NCBI GenBank assembly: GCA_900472625.1
Contig: UCIT01000013.1
Coordinates: 162,727-226,726, forward strand
DNA length: 64,000 bases
Direction: 5' to 3'
Source of the DNA: Hyphomicrobiales bacterium
GTDB taxonomy: Bacteria > Pseudomonadota > Alphaproteobacteria > Rhizobiales > Rhizobiaceae
A model generated the notes under the pieces. That model had not been told where the DNA came from. It worked only from the letters and a program-made list of their open reading frames with translations, and made no database searches. This document shows, one piece after another, positions 1-10,953 of this stretch (positions within the stretch are counted from its first letter, which is position 1; each line of letters begins with the position of its first letter). Position numbers and translations under genes: made by a program.

Positions 1-73
1 TGGCGCGCTCGGAGCGGAACTGCTGAACGCCTTCAAGGGCTACATCGAAAATCCGATGGGCATGCTCGTCTGA
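1..73 (+). CDS. pdhC: Pyruvate dehydrogenase E2 (dihydrolipoamide acetyltransferase), C-terminal end only
   Basis: Only the last 23 codons are inside the window, read in the frame that begins at base 2 and ending in TGA at 71-73. The visible tail (GAELLNAFKGYIENPMGMLV) matches the usual C-terminus of rhizobial E2 subunits, which carry the lipoyl domain and transfer acetyl to CoA. The identification rests on this short tail plus context: lpdA (E3) and lipA (lipoate synthesis) follow on the same strand, as in rhizobial pdh operons. Everything upstream is missing from the window. Confidence 0.72.
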   Translation, partial: GALGAELLNAFKGYIENPMGMLV

Positions 74-92
74 GACAAGAGCGGAGACGGAA

Positions 93-734
93 ATGACGAA
101 GACCGTTCTTTGCTATGGTGACAGCTTGACCTGGGGGTATGACGCCGCTTCCATCGGCCGTCATGACCACCGGGATCGGTGGCCGAGCGCGCTTCAGGCG
201 GCGCTCGGCAACGAGGTCAGGATCATAGCGGAGGGCCTCAACGGTCGCACGACGGCATTCGACGATCATCTCGCCGACTGCGATCGTAACGGCGCCCGAA
301 TCCTGCCGACCATCCTGCAGACGCATGCGCCGCTCGATCTCGTCATTCTCCTGCTCGGCACGAACGACATGAAACCTGTCGTGGCAGGGTCGGCATTCGC
401 CGCCTGCCAGGGCATTGCCCGGCTGGTCCGGCTGATCCGCAATCATGCCTGGCCGTTCGAGTTCGATGCGCCTGATATCCTCATTGTCGCGCCGCCGAAG
501 CTCTGCGAAACGGCCAACGCGCCGTTCGCAGCCTCCTTCGCTGGCGGCATCGAGGAATCGGCGAAGCTGGCGACGCTCTACCGCGATCTCGCCGACGAAC
601 TGAGCTGCGGCTTTTTCGACGGCAATTCGGTCGCCAGGACCACGCCGCTCGATGGCGTGCATCTGGATGCCGACAATACCCGCGCTCTCGGGCGCGGCAT
701 GGAATCGACCGTGCGGATGATGTTGGGCCTGTGA
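93..734 (+). CDS. SGNH/GDSL-family hydrolase (arylesterase-like)
   Basis: A 213-residue serine esterase or lipase of the SGNH fold. The four catalytic blocks can be seen: block I CYGDSLTWG near residue 7 (nucleophile Ser), the Gly of GLNGRTT in block II, Asn in LLLGTNDMK (block III) and the Asp-x-x-His of DGVHLDA near the C-terminus (block V). No signal peptide is evident, so a cytoplasmic enzyme is likely. It lies 19 bp after pdhC and its stop overlaps the next start in GTGA, so it is probably co-transcribed with the pdh genes. The natural ester substrate cannot be told from sequence. Confidence 0.85.
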   Translation: MTKTVLCYGDSLTWGYDAASIGRHDHRDRWPSALQAALGNEVRIIAEGLNGRTTAFDDHLADCDRNGARILPTILQTHAPLDLVILLLGTNDMKPVVAGSAFAACQGIARLVRLIRNHAWPFEFDAPDILIVAPPKLCETANAPFAASFAGGIEESAKLATLYRDLADELSCGFFDGNSVARTTPLDGVHLDADNTRALGRGMESTVRMMLGL

Positions 735-1318
735 CGGCGGCGTCCTTCGTGACGCTCCGTTCCGCGACACCAGATGATGCCGCGGAACTGGCGATCCTCG
801 CCGACATCGCCTCGCATGGCTTTGCCTCCTGGCTGTGGCTGGGGGAACTGGCAGGAACCGAAGGCGACACGCCGATGGAACACGGCCGGCTGAAGCTGCG
901 TCGCGATGATGGATACGGCAGCTGGCGCCACGCGGTGCTGGCTGAGGCCTACGGCGAAACGGCGGGAGCGGCGATCGGTTATGCGCTCGGCGACGACGTG
1001 AAGAACATGGAGGTCGATCGGGTGGCTTTGCAGCCGGTGATCGATCTGCAGAAGATGGTGATCGGCAGCTGGTTCATTGCAACGCTCGGCGTCTATAGCC
1101 ATCTGCGGGGCATCGGCATCGGCCGCAGGATACTGGAGGATCAGATCGACCGCGCGGGAACGCTGCCGGTCAGCCTGATCACCGCATGTGACAATGAAGC
1201 GGCTCTGTCGCTCTACAAGAAGAATGGATTTTCGGAAAAGGCGCGCCGTCAGGCGATCTCCGTTTTCGAAAGCAGCAGGAAACACGAGTGGGTGCTTCTC
1301 ACCCGCGACGCCCGATAA
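731..1318 (+). CDS. GNAT-family N-acetyltransferase
   Basis: A 195-residue acetyl-CoA-dependent acetyltransferase. The acetyl-CoA binding signature is visible as HLRGIGIGRRIL (R/Q-x-x-G-x-G/A type) about two thirds along, followed by the typical motif in which an Asn-containing strand and an ALSLYKKNGF segment close the fold. It uses a GTG start that overlaps the stop of the SGNH hydrolase gene (GTGA), which implies translational coupling. It sits between pdhC and lpdA, so it is an insertion common in rhizobial pdh operons rather than a complex subunit. The acceptor substrate is unknown. Confidence 0.85.
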   Translation: MTAASFVTLRSATPDDAAELAILADIASHGFASWLWLGELAGTEGDTPMEHGRLKLRRDDGYGSWRHAVLAEAYGETAGAAIGYALGDDVKNMEVDRVALQPVIDLQKMVIGSWFIATLGVYSHLRGIGIGRRILEDQIDRAGTLPVSLITACDNEAALSLYKKNGFSEKARRQAISVFESSRKHEWVLLTRDAR

Positions 1319-1333
1319 CGAAGGCAGGAAAAC

Positions 1334-2779
1334 ATGGCTGAGAACTACGACGTCATCATCATCGGCTCCGGCCCCGGCGGCTATGTCGCGGCCGTGCGCG
1401 CCAGCCAGCTTGGCCTCAAGACCGCGATCGTCGAGCGCGAGCATCTGGGCGGCATCTGCCTGAACTGGGGCTGCATTCCGACGAAGGCGCTGCTGCGCTC
1501 GGCTGAGATCCTCGACCACGCCAACCACGCCAAGGACTACGGCCTTGTTCTCGAAGGCAAGATTTCCGCTGACGTGAAGGCTGTCGTTGCCCGCTCGCGC
1601 GGTGTCTCGGCTCGCCTCAACGGCGGCGTCGGCTTCCTGATGAAGAAGAACAAGGTCGACGTGATCTGGGGCGAAGCCAAGATCACCAAGCCCGGCGAGA
1701 TCGTCGTCGGCAAGTCCTCCAAGCCCGTCGTCGAGCCGCAGAACCCGGTGCCGAAGAACGTCAAGGGCGAGGGCACCTACACCGCCAAGCATATCATCGT
1801 CGCGACCGGCGCCCGCCCGCGCGCGCTGCCCGGCATCGAGCCGGATGGCAAGCTGATCTGGACCTATTTCGAGGCGATGAAGCCGGCAGCACTGCCGAAT
1901 TCGCTGATCGTCATGGGCTCCGGCGCCATTGGCATCGAGTTCGCCAGCTTCTACCGCTCGATGGGCGTCGATGTCACCGTCGTCGAGGTCATGGCGACGA
2001 TCATGCCGGTTGAGGATGTCGAAGTTACCGCGATCGCGCGCAAGCAGCTCGAGAAGCGCGGCATGAAGATCATCACCAGCGCCAAGATCACCAAGGTCGA
2101 AAAGGCCTCTGACAGCATCACCGCGCATGTCGAGACCGCTGACGGCAAGGTCCAGCAGATCGTTGCCGATCGCATGATCTCGGCCGTCGGCGTGCAGGGC
2201 AACATCGAAAACCTCGGCCTCGAGGCCGTCGGCGTCAAGACCGACCGCGGCTGCGTCGTCATCGACGGTTACGGCAAGACGAATGTCGCAGGCATCTACG
2301 CCATCGGCGACGTCGCCGGCCCGCCGATGCTGGCTCACAAGGCCGAACACGAGGGCGTCGTCTGCGTCGAGAAGATCGCCGGCCTGCCGAACGTCCACGC
2401 CACCGACAAGAGCAAGGTCCCGGGCTGCACCTATTGCAACCCGCAGGTCGCTTCCGTCGGCCTGACCGAAGCCAAGGCCAAGGAAGCCGGCCGCGACATC
2501 CGCGTCGGCCGCTTCTCCTTCGCTGCCAACGGCAAGGCCATCGCGCTCGGCGAGGACCAGGGTCTCTGCAAGGTGATCTTCGACAAGAAGACCGGCGAGC
2601 TGCTGGGCGCGCACATGGTCGGCGCCGAAGTCACCGAACTGATCCAGGGCTTCGTCGTCGCCATGAACCTGGAGACGACCGAAGAGGAACTGATGCACAC
2701 CATCTTCCCGCATCCGACGGTCTCCGAAACCATGAAGGAAGCGGTTCTGGATGCTTATGGTCGCGTCCTCAACGCTTGA
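1334..2779 (+). CDS. lpdA: Dihydrolipoyl dehydrogenase (E3)
   Basis: A 481-residue FAD-dependent disulfide oxidoreductase that reoxidises dihydrolipoamide on the E2 subunit and reduces NAD+. The FAD-binding GxGxxG is at residues 11-16 (GSGPGG), the redox-active pair is C42-x4-C47 (CLNWGC), a second dinucleotide fold is seen in GSGAIGIEFASFY, and the C-terminal HPHPTVSE-type segment (here HTIFPHPTVSETM) holds the catalytic His-Glu pair. An insertion near residues 115-140 is usual for the alphaproteobacterial pdh-linked E3. It lies 15 bp after the GNAT gene and is the last gene of the pdh operon with a clear role in it. Confidence 0.97.
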   Translation: MAENYDVIIIGSGPGGYVAAVRASQLGLKTAIVEREHLGGICLNWGCIPTKALLRSAEILDHANHAKDYGLVLEGKISADVKAVVARSRGVSARLNGGVGFLMKKNKVDVIWGEAKITKPGEIVVGKSSKPVVEPQNPVPKNVKGEGTYTAKHIIVATGARPRALPGIEPDGKLIWTYFEAMKPAALPNSLIVMGSGAIGIEFASFYRSMGVDVTVVEVMATIMPVEDVEVTAIARKQLEKRGMKIITSAKITKVEKASDSITAHVETADGKVQQIVADRMISAVGVQGNIENLGLEAVGVKTDRGCVVIDGYGKTNVAGIYAIGDVAGPPMLAHKAEHEGVVCVEKIAGLPNVHATDKSKVPGCTYCNPQVASVGLTEAKAKEAGRDIRVGRFSFAANGKAIALGEDQGLCKVIFDKKTGELLGAHMVGAEVTELIQGFVVAMNLETTEEELMHTIFPHPTVSETMKEAVLDAYGRVLNA

Positions 2780-2855
2780 TAATTTTCTTTGCCGCTCTCT
2801 ATGACGGATTGAACCATGTTCGATCACGGACTGGAAAAAGCGAAAGGAAATCATC

Positions 2856-3110
2856 ATGTCCATGGGTACGCAGGCACTGCTCATCTTCCTCCTGATCGGT
2901 CTGGTCGCGGGGTTCCTCGCCAGTCTGATCGTTGGCGGAGGCGGATTGATACGGTGCCTGCTCAGCGGCATCATCGGCGCGTTCGTCGGAGGCTTTCTCT
3001 TCAACGCGCTGGGGATCAATCTGGGCATAGACAGCGCCATCGTGGTGCAGATCATTCACGCCACGGTGGGCGCCATTGTCGTGGTGTTGATCGCAAGGGC
3101 GATAGCGTAA
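2856..3110 (+). CDS. GlsB/YeaQ/YmgE-family small membrane protein
   Basis: An 84-residue, almost wholly hydrophobic protein with three predicted membrane segments separated by Gly-rich turns (GLVAGFLASLIVGGGG, GIIGAFVGGF, VGAIVVVLIARAIA). This is the pattern of the transglycosylase-associated/GlsB stress family, whose molecular role is not settled. The ATG is preceded by an AAAGGAAA ribosome site. A second, different member starts 13 bp downstream, so this is a tandem pair between lpdA and lipA. Confidence 0.8.
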   Translation: MSMGTQALLIFLLIGLVAGFLASLIVGGGGLIRCLLSGIIGAFVGGFLFNALGINLGIDSAIVVQIIHATVGAIVVVLIARAIA

Positions 3111-3123
3111 GGATAGGGGCAGG

Positions 3124-3372
3124 ATGGAAGGCGTGGGCTGGATTGCGGCAATCATCATCGGCGGACTGGCAGGGTGGCTGGCCGGCATTTTGATGAACAT
3201 CCGCTTCGGTGTTCTGATGAACATCGTCATCGGTATCGTCGGTGCTGTGATCGCTAGCGCGATCTTTAACCGCGCCGGCATCTATGTCGCCAGCGGTTGG
3301 CTGGGTTACCTGGTGACGGGTTTCATCGGCTCGTGCATCTTGCTATTTATGGCAAAACTCGTCAGACGCTGA
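3124..3372 (+). CDS. GlsB/YeaQ/YmgE-family small membrane protein, second copy
   Basis: An 82-residue protein with the same three-segment layout: [13 protein letters not shown] at the N-terminus, a central [12 protein letters not shown] segment and a C-terminal helix ending in basic residues. It shares the Gly-rich G-x-x-A-G-W pattern of the YeaQ family but is clearly diverged from its neighbour, so the pair did not arise by very recent duplication. It is close to the upstream gene (13 bp) and 40 bp before lipA. Function unknown; the family is often induced by envelope or osmotic stress. Confidence 0.78.
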   Translation: MEGVGWIAAIIIGGLAGWLAGILMNIRFGVLMNIVIGIVGAVIASAIFNRAGIYVASGWLGYLVTGFIGSCILLFMAKLVRR

Positions 3373-3412
3373 CGAAGGAGGCCGCTTCCGGCGGTTTGAA
3401 GGCAGGTTATTG

Positions 3413-4387
3413 ATGGTAACTATTCTCGACAGGATCAATCCAGGCGCCGACAAGCGCGTGCGCCACCCGGAGAAGGCTCACAAGCCTGACACCGAGGTCA
3501 TGCGCAAGCCGGACTGGATTCGCGTCAAGGCGCCGACCTCCAAGGGCTACGCCGAGACCCGCTCGATTGTGAAGGAGCACAAGCTCGTCACCGTCTGCGA
3601 GGAAGCCGGCTGCCCGAATATCGGCGAGTGCTGGGACAAGAAGCACGCCACCTTCATGATCATGGGCGAGATCTGTACCCGCGCCTGCGCCTTCTGCAAC
3701 GTGGCGACAGGCAAGCCGAATGCACTCGACATGGCCGAGCCGGAAAGCGTCGCCAAGGCCGTCAAGGAAATGGGCCTCAGCCACGTGGTCATCACCTCGG
3801 TCGACCGCGACGATCTGGAAGACGGAGGCGCCGAGCATTTCGAGAAGGTGATCTGGGCGATCCGCGCCGCGTCGCCATCGACCACGATCGAAATCCTGAC
3901 GCCTGATTTCCTGAAGAAGCCGGGTGCGCTGGAGCGCGTCGTCGCCGCCAAGCCCGACGTCTTCAATCACAACATGGAAACCGTCCCCGGCAACTATCTC
4001 ACCGTCCGCCCGGGCGCCCGCTATTTCCACTCCGTCCGCCTTTTGCAGCGCGTCAAGGAACTGGACCCGACGATGTTCACCAAGTCGGGCATCATGGTTG
4101 GACTCGGCGAGGAGCGCAACGAAGTGCTGCAGCTGATGGACGACCTGCGCGTCGCCGACGTCGATTTCCTGACGATCGGCCAGTACCTGCAGCCGACCCG
4201 CAAGCACCATGCCGTTATGAGCTACGTCACGCCGGAGGAATTCAAGTCCTACGAGACGGTCGCCTATACCAAGGGCTTTCTGATGGTGGCGTCCAGCCCG
4301 CTGACCCGCTCCTCGCACCACGCCGGCGACGACTTCGCCCGCCTGCGCGCGGCGCGTGAGAAGAAGGTGCTGATCGCGGCGGAATAA
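3413..4387 (+). CDS. lipA: Lipoyl synthase (radical SAM)
   Basis: A 324-residue enzyme that inserts two sulfurs into octanoyl groups on lipoyl domains. The auxiliary cluster cysteines C62-x4-C67-x5-C73 ([12 protein letters not shown]) and the radical SAM motif C88-x3-C92-x2-C95 (CTRACAFC) are intact. I chose ATG at 3413 rather than the TTG just before it because the encoded N-terminus [10 protein letters not shown] matches the family. Its place after lpdA and pdhC fits its role in making the E2 cofactor. A Rho-independent terminator follows directly. Confidence 0.97.
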   Translation: MVTILDRINPGADKRVRHPEKAHKPDTEVMRKPDWIRVKAPTSKGYAETRSIVKEHKLVTVCEEAGCPNIGECWDKKHATFMIMGEICTRACAFCNVATGKPNALDMAEPESVAKAVKEMGLSHVVITSVDRDDLEDGGAEHFEKVIWAIRAASPSTTIEILTPDFLKKPGALERVVAAKPDVFNHNMETVPGNYLTVRPGARYFHSVRLLQRVKELDPTMFTKSGIMVGLGEERNEVLQLMDDLRVADVDFLTIGQYLQPTRKHHAVMSYVTPEEFKSYETVAYTKGFLMVASSPLTRSSHHAGDDFARLRAAREKKVLIAAE

Positions 4388-4410
4388 TCAACGAGCGCTT
4401 GCAATTTTCT

Positions 4411-4441
4411 AAAGCCGCGGCGATCTTCCCGCGGCTTTTTT
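4411..4441 (+). terminator. Rho-independent terminator after lipA
   Basis: A perfect 10-bp stem (AAAGCCGCGG at 4411-4420 with CCGCGGCTTT at 4429-4438), an 8-nt loop and a short T-run. It closes the pdh/lipA transcript 24 bp after the lipA stop. Confidence 0.85.
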
Positions 4442-4461
4442 GTTTTGTGGGAGCGAAGAAG

Positions 4462-5034
4462 ATGGCGGCCTATATCGACGACATCTGCCAAGCCGCCGGA
4501 TTGCTGCAGCAATCCGAGCGCATCATGGTCATCGGCTGCTCCGGTGGCGGCAAAAGCACCTTGTCGCGAAAGATCAGCCAGAGGCTCGACCTTCCTTATT
4601 TCTCGATGGACAAAGAGTTCTTCTGGCTTCCCGGATGGGTCAAGCGCTCGAAGGACGAAGAGCGTCGCCTGATCGCCGAGGTTGTCGCCGGTGGGCGTTG
4701 GCTGATGGACGGCACTGGCCCATCCACTTTCGATCTCCGTGTCCCGCGCACCCAGCTGGTCTTGTGGGTCCGCATGCCGCGTTGGCTCTGCTTGTCGGGG
4801 ATCTGCAAACGCGCATTCTTTCATTTCGGCAAGACCCGGCCCGACATGGCACCCGGATGCCTGGAGCGCGTCCCGGACAGAGAGTTCCTGACTTACATCT
4901 GGACGTTCGAGGAGCGGTTTGCACCGCTGGTGGTTGCCGGCCTCGACAAGCATGGGCCGGAAGTGCCGGTTTTTCAGCTGAAAAGCCGACGGGACGTGAA
5001 CCGCCTTCTTGATCTTCTCGGCGCGCCCGCTTAA
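4462..5034 (+). CDS. P-loop nucleotide kinase-like protein (FlaR/adenylate-kinase-related)
   Basis: A 190-residue P-loop protein. The Walker A motif GCSGGGKST lies near residue 20, followed by a substrate-region DKEFFWLPGW and WLMDGTGPSTFDLR, the pattern of proteins annotated as DNA topology modulation protein FlaR or small adenylate-kinase-like enzymes. I took ATG at 4462 because the upstream in-frame TTG start would run through the lipA terminator. The start is only about 20 bp after that terminator, so it either has its own promoter within it or depends on readthrough. The true phosphate acceptor is unknown. Confidence 0.72.
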   Translation: MAAYIDDICQAAGLLQQSERIMVIGCSGGGKSTLSRKISQRLDLPYFSMDKEFFWLPGWVKRSKDEERRLIAEVVAGGRWLMDGTGPSTFDLRVPRTQLVLWVRMPRWLCLSGICKRAFFHFGKTRPDMAPGCLERVPDREFLTYIWTFEERFAPLVVAGLDKHGPEVPVFQLKSRRDVNRLLDLLGAPA

Positions 5035-5044
5035 CTGCGGGGCC

Positions 5045-5488
5045 ATGCCTCAGTTCGAAACGCACCGCCCCGTCCCGCACTCCGCTGAACAGATGTTCGA
5101 TCTCGTCGCCGATGTCGAGAGATACCCGGAATTCCTGCCGCTTTGTGACGGCCTCACCATCCGCAGCCGCAAGGAGCGTGACGGCAAGGTGCTGCTCGTC
5201 GCCGACATGACCGTCGGCTACAAGGCGATCCGCGAAACCTTCACCACGCAGGTTCTGCTCAACAAGGCCGAACGCATCATCGACGTCAAATACATCGACG
5301 GGCCGTTCAAGTTTCTCGACAACCGCTGGCGCTTCGAAGACACGGCCACGGGCTCGGACGTGCACTTCTTCATCGACTACGAATTCAAGAGCCGAATCCT
5401 CGGCGCGCTGATGGGCACGATGTTCGATCGCGCCTTCCGCATGTTCACCGAGGCCTTCGAGACCCGCGCCGGAAAAATCTACAGCTGA
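5045..5488 (+). CDS. RatA/Coq10-family SRPBCC protein
   Basis: A 147-residue START/SRPBCC-fold protein (HRPVPHSAEQMFDLVADVE at the N-terminus, then the YPEFLP motif near residue 32, typical of Coq10/RatA). In alphaproteobacteria such proteins act as ubiquinone-binding chaperones for respiration; the E. coli homologue RatA was described as a ribosome-association toxin. Ubiquinone chaperone is the likelier job here. The ATG at 5045 gives the family N-terminus. The gene ends 10 bp inside the convergent cinA gene. Confidence 0.85.
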   Translation: MPQFETHRPVPHSAEQMFDLVADVERYPEFLPLCDGLTIRSRKERDGKVLLVADMTVGYKAIRETFTTQVLLNKAERIIDVKYIDGPFKFLDNRWRFEDTATGSDVHFFIDYEFKSRILGALMGTMFDRAFRMFTEAFETRAGKIYS

Positions 5489-5979
5489 GCCAGCTCTCGG
5501 AGCATCTGCAGCGCGGTGCGCACCGTCGCAAGCCGCACCTGCGCGCGCCCGATATCGCCATAGAGCATCCTGCTGTGGATCAGGTCACCGCTGCGTGACT
5601 TCGCCGCCAGGTGGACGAGCCCGACCGGCTTTTCCGCCGATCCGCCGCCCGGGCCGGCAATGCCGGTGACGGCAACGGCAATGGATGCCTTCGAGCGGAA
5701 CAGCGCGCCATGCACCATCTGACGGGCCGTCTCTTCCGATACAGCTCCGAAGCGGGCAAGCGTTTCCTCCTGTACGCCGAGCATCTCCGTCTTTGCCGTA
5801 TTCGTGTACGTCACGAAGCCGCGGTCGACGACCGCCGACGATCCTGATATTTCGGTCAAGGCGCCGGCGATTAGTCCGCCGGTGCACGATTCCGCCGTGG
5901 ACACCATCAGACCCGCTGCGCCGAACGTCCGGACTATCGCTTCGGCCTCCGACAGGATATCTGCGGGAAACAGGCTCAT
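5479..5979 (-). CDS. cinA: CinA C-terminal domain protein (nicotinamide-nucleotide amidase type)
   Basis: A 166-residue protein made only of the CinA C-terminal (PncC-like) domain, which deamidates NMN. The family motif TAESCTGG is at about residue 26 and [12 protein letters not shown] at about residue 110. The N-terminal molybdopterin-like domain of full CinA is absent, which is common in alphaproteobacteria. Its start overlaps the ispDF stop by 4 bp, so it is translated from the ispDF transcript. It converges with the RatA gene with a 10-bp overlap. Confidence 0.88.
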   Translation of the reverse strand: MSLFPADILSEAEAIVRTFGAAGLMVSTAESCTGGLIAGALTEISGSSAVVDRGFVTYTNTAKTEMLGVQEETLARFGAVSEETARQMVHGALFRSKASIAVAVTGIAGPGGGSAEKPVGLVHLAAKSRSGDLIHSRMLYGDIGRAQVRLATVRTALQMLRELAQL

Positions 5980-7196
5980 GGCTTGATGTCCTGATAGACG
6001 ACGGTGGCGGTAGCGATGGCCGCAATGCCCTCGCGGCGGCCGACGAAGCCGATCGTCTCGTTGGTCGTGGCCTTGACCGAGCAACGGTCGATCGAGATGC
6101 CGGTGAACTCCGCCAGCATGGCCCGCATCGCGTCACGGTGCGGCCCGACCTTCGGCGCTTCAGCGATCAGCGTCACGTCGGCGTTCATGATTGTGCCACC
6201 GCGCTCACGCACGATCTTTGCCGCATGCTCGATGAAGATGCGCGATGGCGCGCCCTTCCACTGCGGATCGGATGGCGGGAAATGGTCGCCGATGTCGCCG
6301 GCGCCGCAGGTGGCGAGCAGCGCATCCGTCAGCGCGTGCAGCGCCACGTCCGCGTCGGAATGGCCCTTGAGCTTCTGGTCATGCCGAATGAACACGCCGC
6401 AGAGCGTCACGCCATCGCCCGGCTCGAGCTGATGCACGTCGTAGCCGTTGCCGGTGCGCACATCGGGAAGCTGGTGGCTGGAAAGTCTCTGGTCGGCCAT
6501 TGCGATATCGCGCCTCACTGTCAGTTTCACATTGTCGGCCGAACCCTCGACGATCGTCACGGGATGGCCGGCCCATTCTGCGATCGCCGCATCGTCGGTG
6601 AAATCGCTTCGATCGGCCGCCGCGGCCTTTTCGTGCGCCGCAAGGATGATGTCGAAGGCAAAGGATTGCGGCGTCTGCGCCGCATAGAGTTGCGCCCGCG
6701 ATACGGTATCGATGACGGTACCGGATGCATCGGCGCGTTTCAACGTATCGGCAACCGGCATCGCAGGCAGCACCGCCGGTGCGCCGGCCTCGAGCATGGC
6801 GGTGATGCGGTCCAGCAGCTCGTGGTCGATGAACGGTCGAACCGCATCCTGGATGAGGACATGGGTAACACCCTTGTCCCGCAGATGTTGCAACCCGCGA
6901 AGAACCGACTGCTGCCGCGTGGCGCCGCCGTGCACTCTTGCGATTGGCAGCTTGATGGTCACGCTCTCCAGCGCTTTTGCAAACAGTGCTTCGTCATCCG
7001 GATGAATCACGGTGACGATATGCTCGGCACGCACCCAACTGGCGAGAATGCCAAGCGTATGAGCGATCACCGGCCTGCCGCCGATACTGCGGTACTGCTT
7101 CGGACCTTCCACGGAAGCCCCGGCGCGCTCGCCGCGGCCGGCGGCAACGACGACAATTCCGATCGATATCGGTTGCTTTTGATGCATTTGCGGCAT
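5976..7196 (-). CDS. ispDF: Bifunctional MEP cytidylyltransferase / MECDP synthase
   Basis: A 406-residue fusion carrying two steps of the non-mevalonate isoprenoid pathway. The N-terminal IspD half has the CTP-binding AAGRGERAG loop near residue 19. The C-terminal IspF half begins around residue 250 with GYDVHQL and contains the metal/substrate motif [17 protein letters not shown]. Fusion of the two is usual in alphaproteobacteria, where ispE is elsewhere. cinA follows with a 4-bp overlap. The divergent dusB-ntrBC operon begins 162 bp away. Confidence 0.97.
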   Translation of the reverse strand: MPQMHQKQPISIGIVVVAAGRGERAGASVEGPKQYRSIGGRPVIAHTLGILASWVRAEHIVTVIHPDDEALFAKALESVTIKLPIARVHGGATRQQSVLRGLQHLRDKGVTHVLIQDAVRPFIDHELLDRITAMLEAGAPAVLPAMPVADTLKRADASGTVIDTVSRAQLYAAQTPQSFAFDIILAAHEKAAAADRSDFTDDAAIAEWAGHPVTIVEGSADNVKLTVRRDIAMADQRLSSHQLPDVRTGNGYDVHQLEPGDGVTLCGVFIRHDQKLKGHSDADVALHALTDALLATCGAGDIGDHFPPSDPQWKGAPSRIFIEHAAKIVRERGGTIMNADVTLIAEAPKVGPHRDAMRAMLAEFTGISIDRCSVKATTNETIGFVGRREGIAAIATATVVYQDIKP

Positions 7197-7260
7197 AAAT
7201 CCCCAAAAAGCAGAATTTGTAGAGGTGCTCTAACGGCTTGGCGCATCGAATTCCAGCATC

Positions 7261-7285
7261 TGCCCGAAAAATATCAATTCGGGCA
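7261..7285. promoter_or_regulatory. Inverted repeat in the ispDF/dusB divergent promoter region
   Basis: A perfect 8-bp inverted repeat, TGCCCGAA (7261-7268) and TTCGGGCA (7278-7285), separated by 9 bases. It lies 64 bp before ispDF and 73 bp before the dusB start, in the only space where the promoters of both can sit. No T-run follows, so an operator is likelier than a terminator. The binding protein is unknown. Confidence 0.35.
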
Positions 7286-7358
7286 CTTCCCCCTTGGCAA
7301 GTCTTCTAAATCTGTCTAAAAATAGTGCACCTGCCCAGCGTGCCTGAAAGATAATCAA

Positions 7359-8360
7359 TTGTCTGACGCCCATCTCGCCTCCCCATTGCGCATCGGATCC
7401 GTCGCGGTGCGCAACCGCGTCGTACTCGCGCCGATGTCCGGAGTCACCGATATGCCCTTCCGGCAACTGGCTTGGCGCCATGGTGCCGGCCTGGTTGTGA
7501 CCGAGATGGTCGCAAGCCGCGAGCTGGTCAACGATACCGCGGAATCCTGGGCCCGTCTGCGAAATGCAGGCTTCCAGCCGCACATGGTGCAGCTCGCCGG
7601 CCGCGAAGCGCACTGGATGGCGGAGGCAGCGAAGATCGCGGCCGATCACGGTGCCGATATCATTGATATCAACATGGGCTGCCCGGCCAAGAAGGTGATT
7701 GGCGGCTATTCCGGTTCGGCGCTGATGCGCGATCCGGATCACGCGCTGTCTCTGATCGAGGCCACGGTCAAGGCGGTCGATGTTCCCGTGACGCTGAAGA
7801 TGCGTCTCGGCTGGGACGAGAATTCCATCAACGCGCCTGACATCGCCAAGCGCGCCGCGGAAGCGGGCGTCCAGCTTGTGACGATACATGGGCGCACGCG
7901 CATGCAGTTCTACGAGGGGCGCGCCGATTGGGACGCCATTCGCGCGGTCCGTGACGTGTTGTCGATCCCGCTGATCGCCAATGGCGACGTCGAAACGACC
8001 GAGGATGCCAGCGAAATCCTGCGCCGTTCCGGTGCCGATGCGGTCATGATCGGCCGCGGCTGCCAGGGTCGCCCCTGGCATGCCGGCGTACTCGCCGGTG
8101 CCGATGCGCCGCAGCCATGGCAGATCGCTGACATCGCTGTCGAACACTACCGGATGATGCTTGATTTTTACGGCGAAATGGTCGCCGTCCGCCACGCCCG
8201 CAAGCATCTCGGCTGGTATATCGAGCGCTTCGCGCCGTCGATTGCCGCTACCGACAAGGCAGCGATCATGACGGCGCGCGATCCGCGCGAGGTCGCCTCA
8301 CGATTCCACGATGCCCTCACGGCGGCGGCATCGAACGCAGATACCCGGGAGGCCGCATGA
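7359..8360 (+). CDS. dusB: tRNA-dihydrouridine synthase (NifR3 type)
   Basis: A 333-residue FMN-dependent enzyme that reduces uridine in the D-loop of tRNA. It shows the Dus signatures [14 protein letters not shown] at the N-terminus, MGCPAKKV with the catalytic Cys near residue 108, and [14 protein letters not shown]. The start is a TTG at 7359, because the first in-frame ATG (7434) would remove conserved sequence. It was named nifR3 in rhizobia because it heads the ntrBC operon. Its stop overlaps ntrB by 4 bp. Confidence 0.93.
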   Translation: MSDAHLASPLRIGSVAVRNRVVLAPMSGVTDMPFRQLAWRHGAGLVVTEMVASRELVNDTAESWARLRNAGFQPHMVQLAGREAHWMAEAAKIAADHGADIIDINMGCPAKKVIGGYSGSALMRDPDHALSLIEATVKAVDVPVTLKMRLGWDENSINAPDIAKRAAEAGVQLVTIHGRTRMQFYEGRADWDAIRAVRDVLSIPLIANGDVETTEDASEILRRSGADAVMIGRGCQGRPWHAGVLAGADAPQPWQIADIAVEHYRMMLDFYGEMVAVRHARKHLGWYIERFAPSIAATDKAAIMTARDPREVASRFHDALTAAASNADTREAA

Positions 8361-9501
8361 CAAACGATGTGCCATCATCAGGCCATGTCGGCAGCGCTGT
8401 TGCGATGGCCGTGCTGAATGCCATTCAGAACCCGGTCGTCATGGTCGACGAGGCCGGCTTGGTCGCCTTCGCAAACTGGGAGGCAGAGGCGTTCTTCGGC
8501 GCCAGCGCCTCGCACCTGGCGCGCTACAAGATCTCCACCTTCATTCCTTTCGGCAGCCCGTTGCTGGCGCTGATCGATCAGGTGCGCGAGCGCCGCGCCC
8601 CGATCAACGAATACCGCGTCGATCTGAGTTCACCGCGCCTCGGCCAGGACAAGCTCGTCGATATCTACGTGGCACCCGTCACCAGCGAGCCCGGATCGGT
8701 GGTGATCGTGTTCCAGGAGCGGTCGATGGCCGACAAGATCGACCGCCAGTTGACGCATCGCGCCGCCGCGCGCTCGGTGACAGGTCTGGCGTCGATGCTG
8801 GCGCACGAGATCAAGAACCCGCTCTCCGGCATCCGTGGCGCGGCGCAGTTGCTGGAACATTCGGCAAGCGATGACGACAGGGCGCTCACCCGCCTGATCT
8901 GCGACGAGACCGACCGAATCGTCTCGCTGGTCGATCGCATGGAAGTGTTTTCCGACGAGCGGCCTGTTGATCGTGTACCGGTCAATATCCATTCCGTGCT
9001 CGATCACGTGAAGGCAGTCGCACGGGCCGGTTTCGCCCGCAACCTTAAGATCACCGAGAGCTACGATCCGTCGCTGCCTTCGGTTTATGCCAACCGCGAC
9101 CAGCTGGTTCAGGTGTTTCTCAACCTCGTTAAGAACGCGGCGGAGGCGATCGGCGACCGGCCGGACGGCGAGATTGTGTTGACGACGGCCTACCGCCCGG
9201 GAATTCGCCTGTCGGTGGCCGGCACCCGCGAGAAGATTTCGCTGCCGCTAGAGTTTTGCGTCCAGGACAACGGCCCGGGCGTGCCCTCGGATCTGGTGCC
9301 GCACCTGTTCGACCCCTTCATCACCACCAAGACCAATGGCAGCGGCCTTGGTCTCGCGCTTGTCGCCAAGATCATTGGCGATCACGGCGGCATTATCGAA
9401 TGCGATAGCCAGACCAACAAAACCACATTCCGCGTGCTGATGCCTGCATCCAAGGATGCATCGCTTGAGGACGCCACCATAACCCCCACAGGACCTTCTC
9501 G

Positions 9502-9505
<4 letters not shown>
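8357..9505 (+). CDS. ntrB: Nitrogen regulation sensor kinase NtrB (GlnL)
   Basis: A 382-residue soluble histidine kinase/phosphatase that reports nitrogen status to NtrC under control of PII. It has an N-terminal PAS domain (about residues 12-125), the phospho-acceptor His150 in [10 protein letters not shown], and an ATPase domain with the N box ([10 protein letters not shown]) and G boxes ([15 protein letters not shown]). No membrane segments are present, as expected. It overlaps both dusB and ntrC by 4 bp, so the three are a tightly coupled operon. Confidence 0.96.

Positions 9506-10953
<1,448 letters not shown>

Noticed and set aside
578..3055. An 825-codon open frame antisense to lpdA and its neighbours
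   Set aside because: It runs across several sense genes and their gaps, has no recognisable domain and has the skewed composition of a shadow frame.
5685..7319. A 544-codon plus-strand frame across cinA and ispDF
   Set aside because: The minus-strand genes have clear catalytic motifs; this frame has none and ignores gene borders.
7197..7358. Sigma54 promoter and NtrC sites for dusB-ntrBC
   Set aside because: I looked for TGGCAC-N5-TTGC and TGCAC-type NtrC sites and found only partial matches (for example TTGGCA without the second element).
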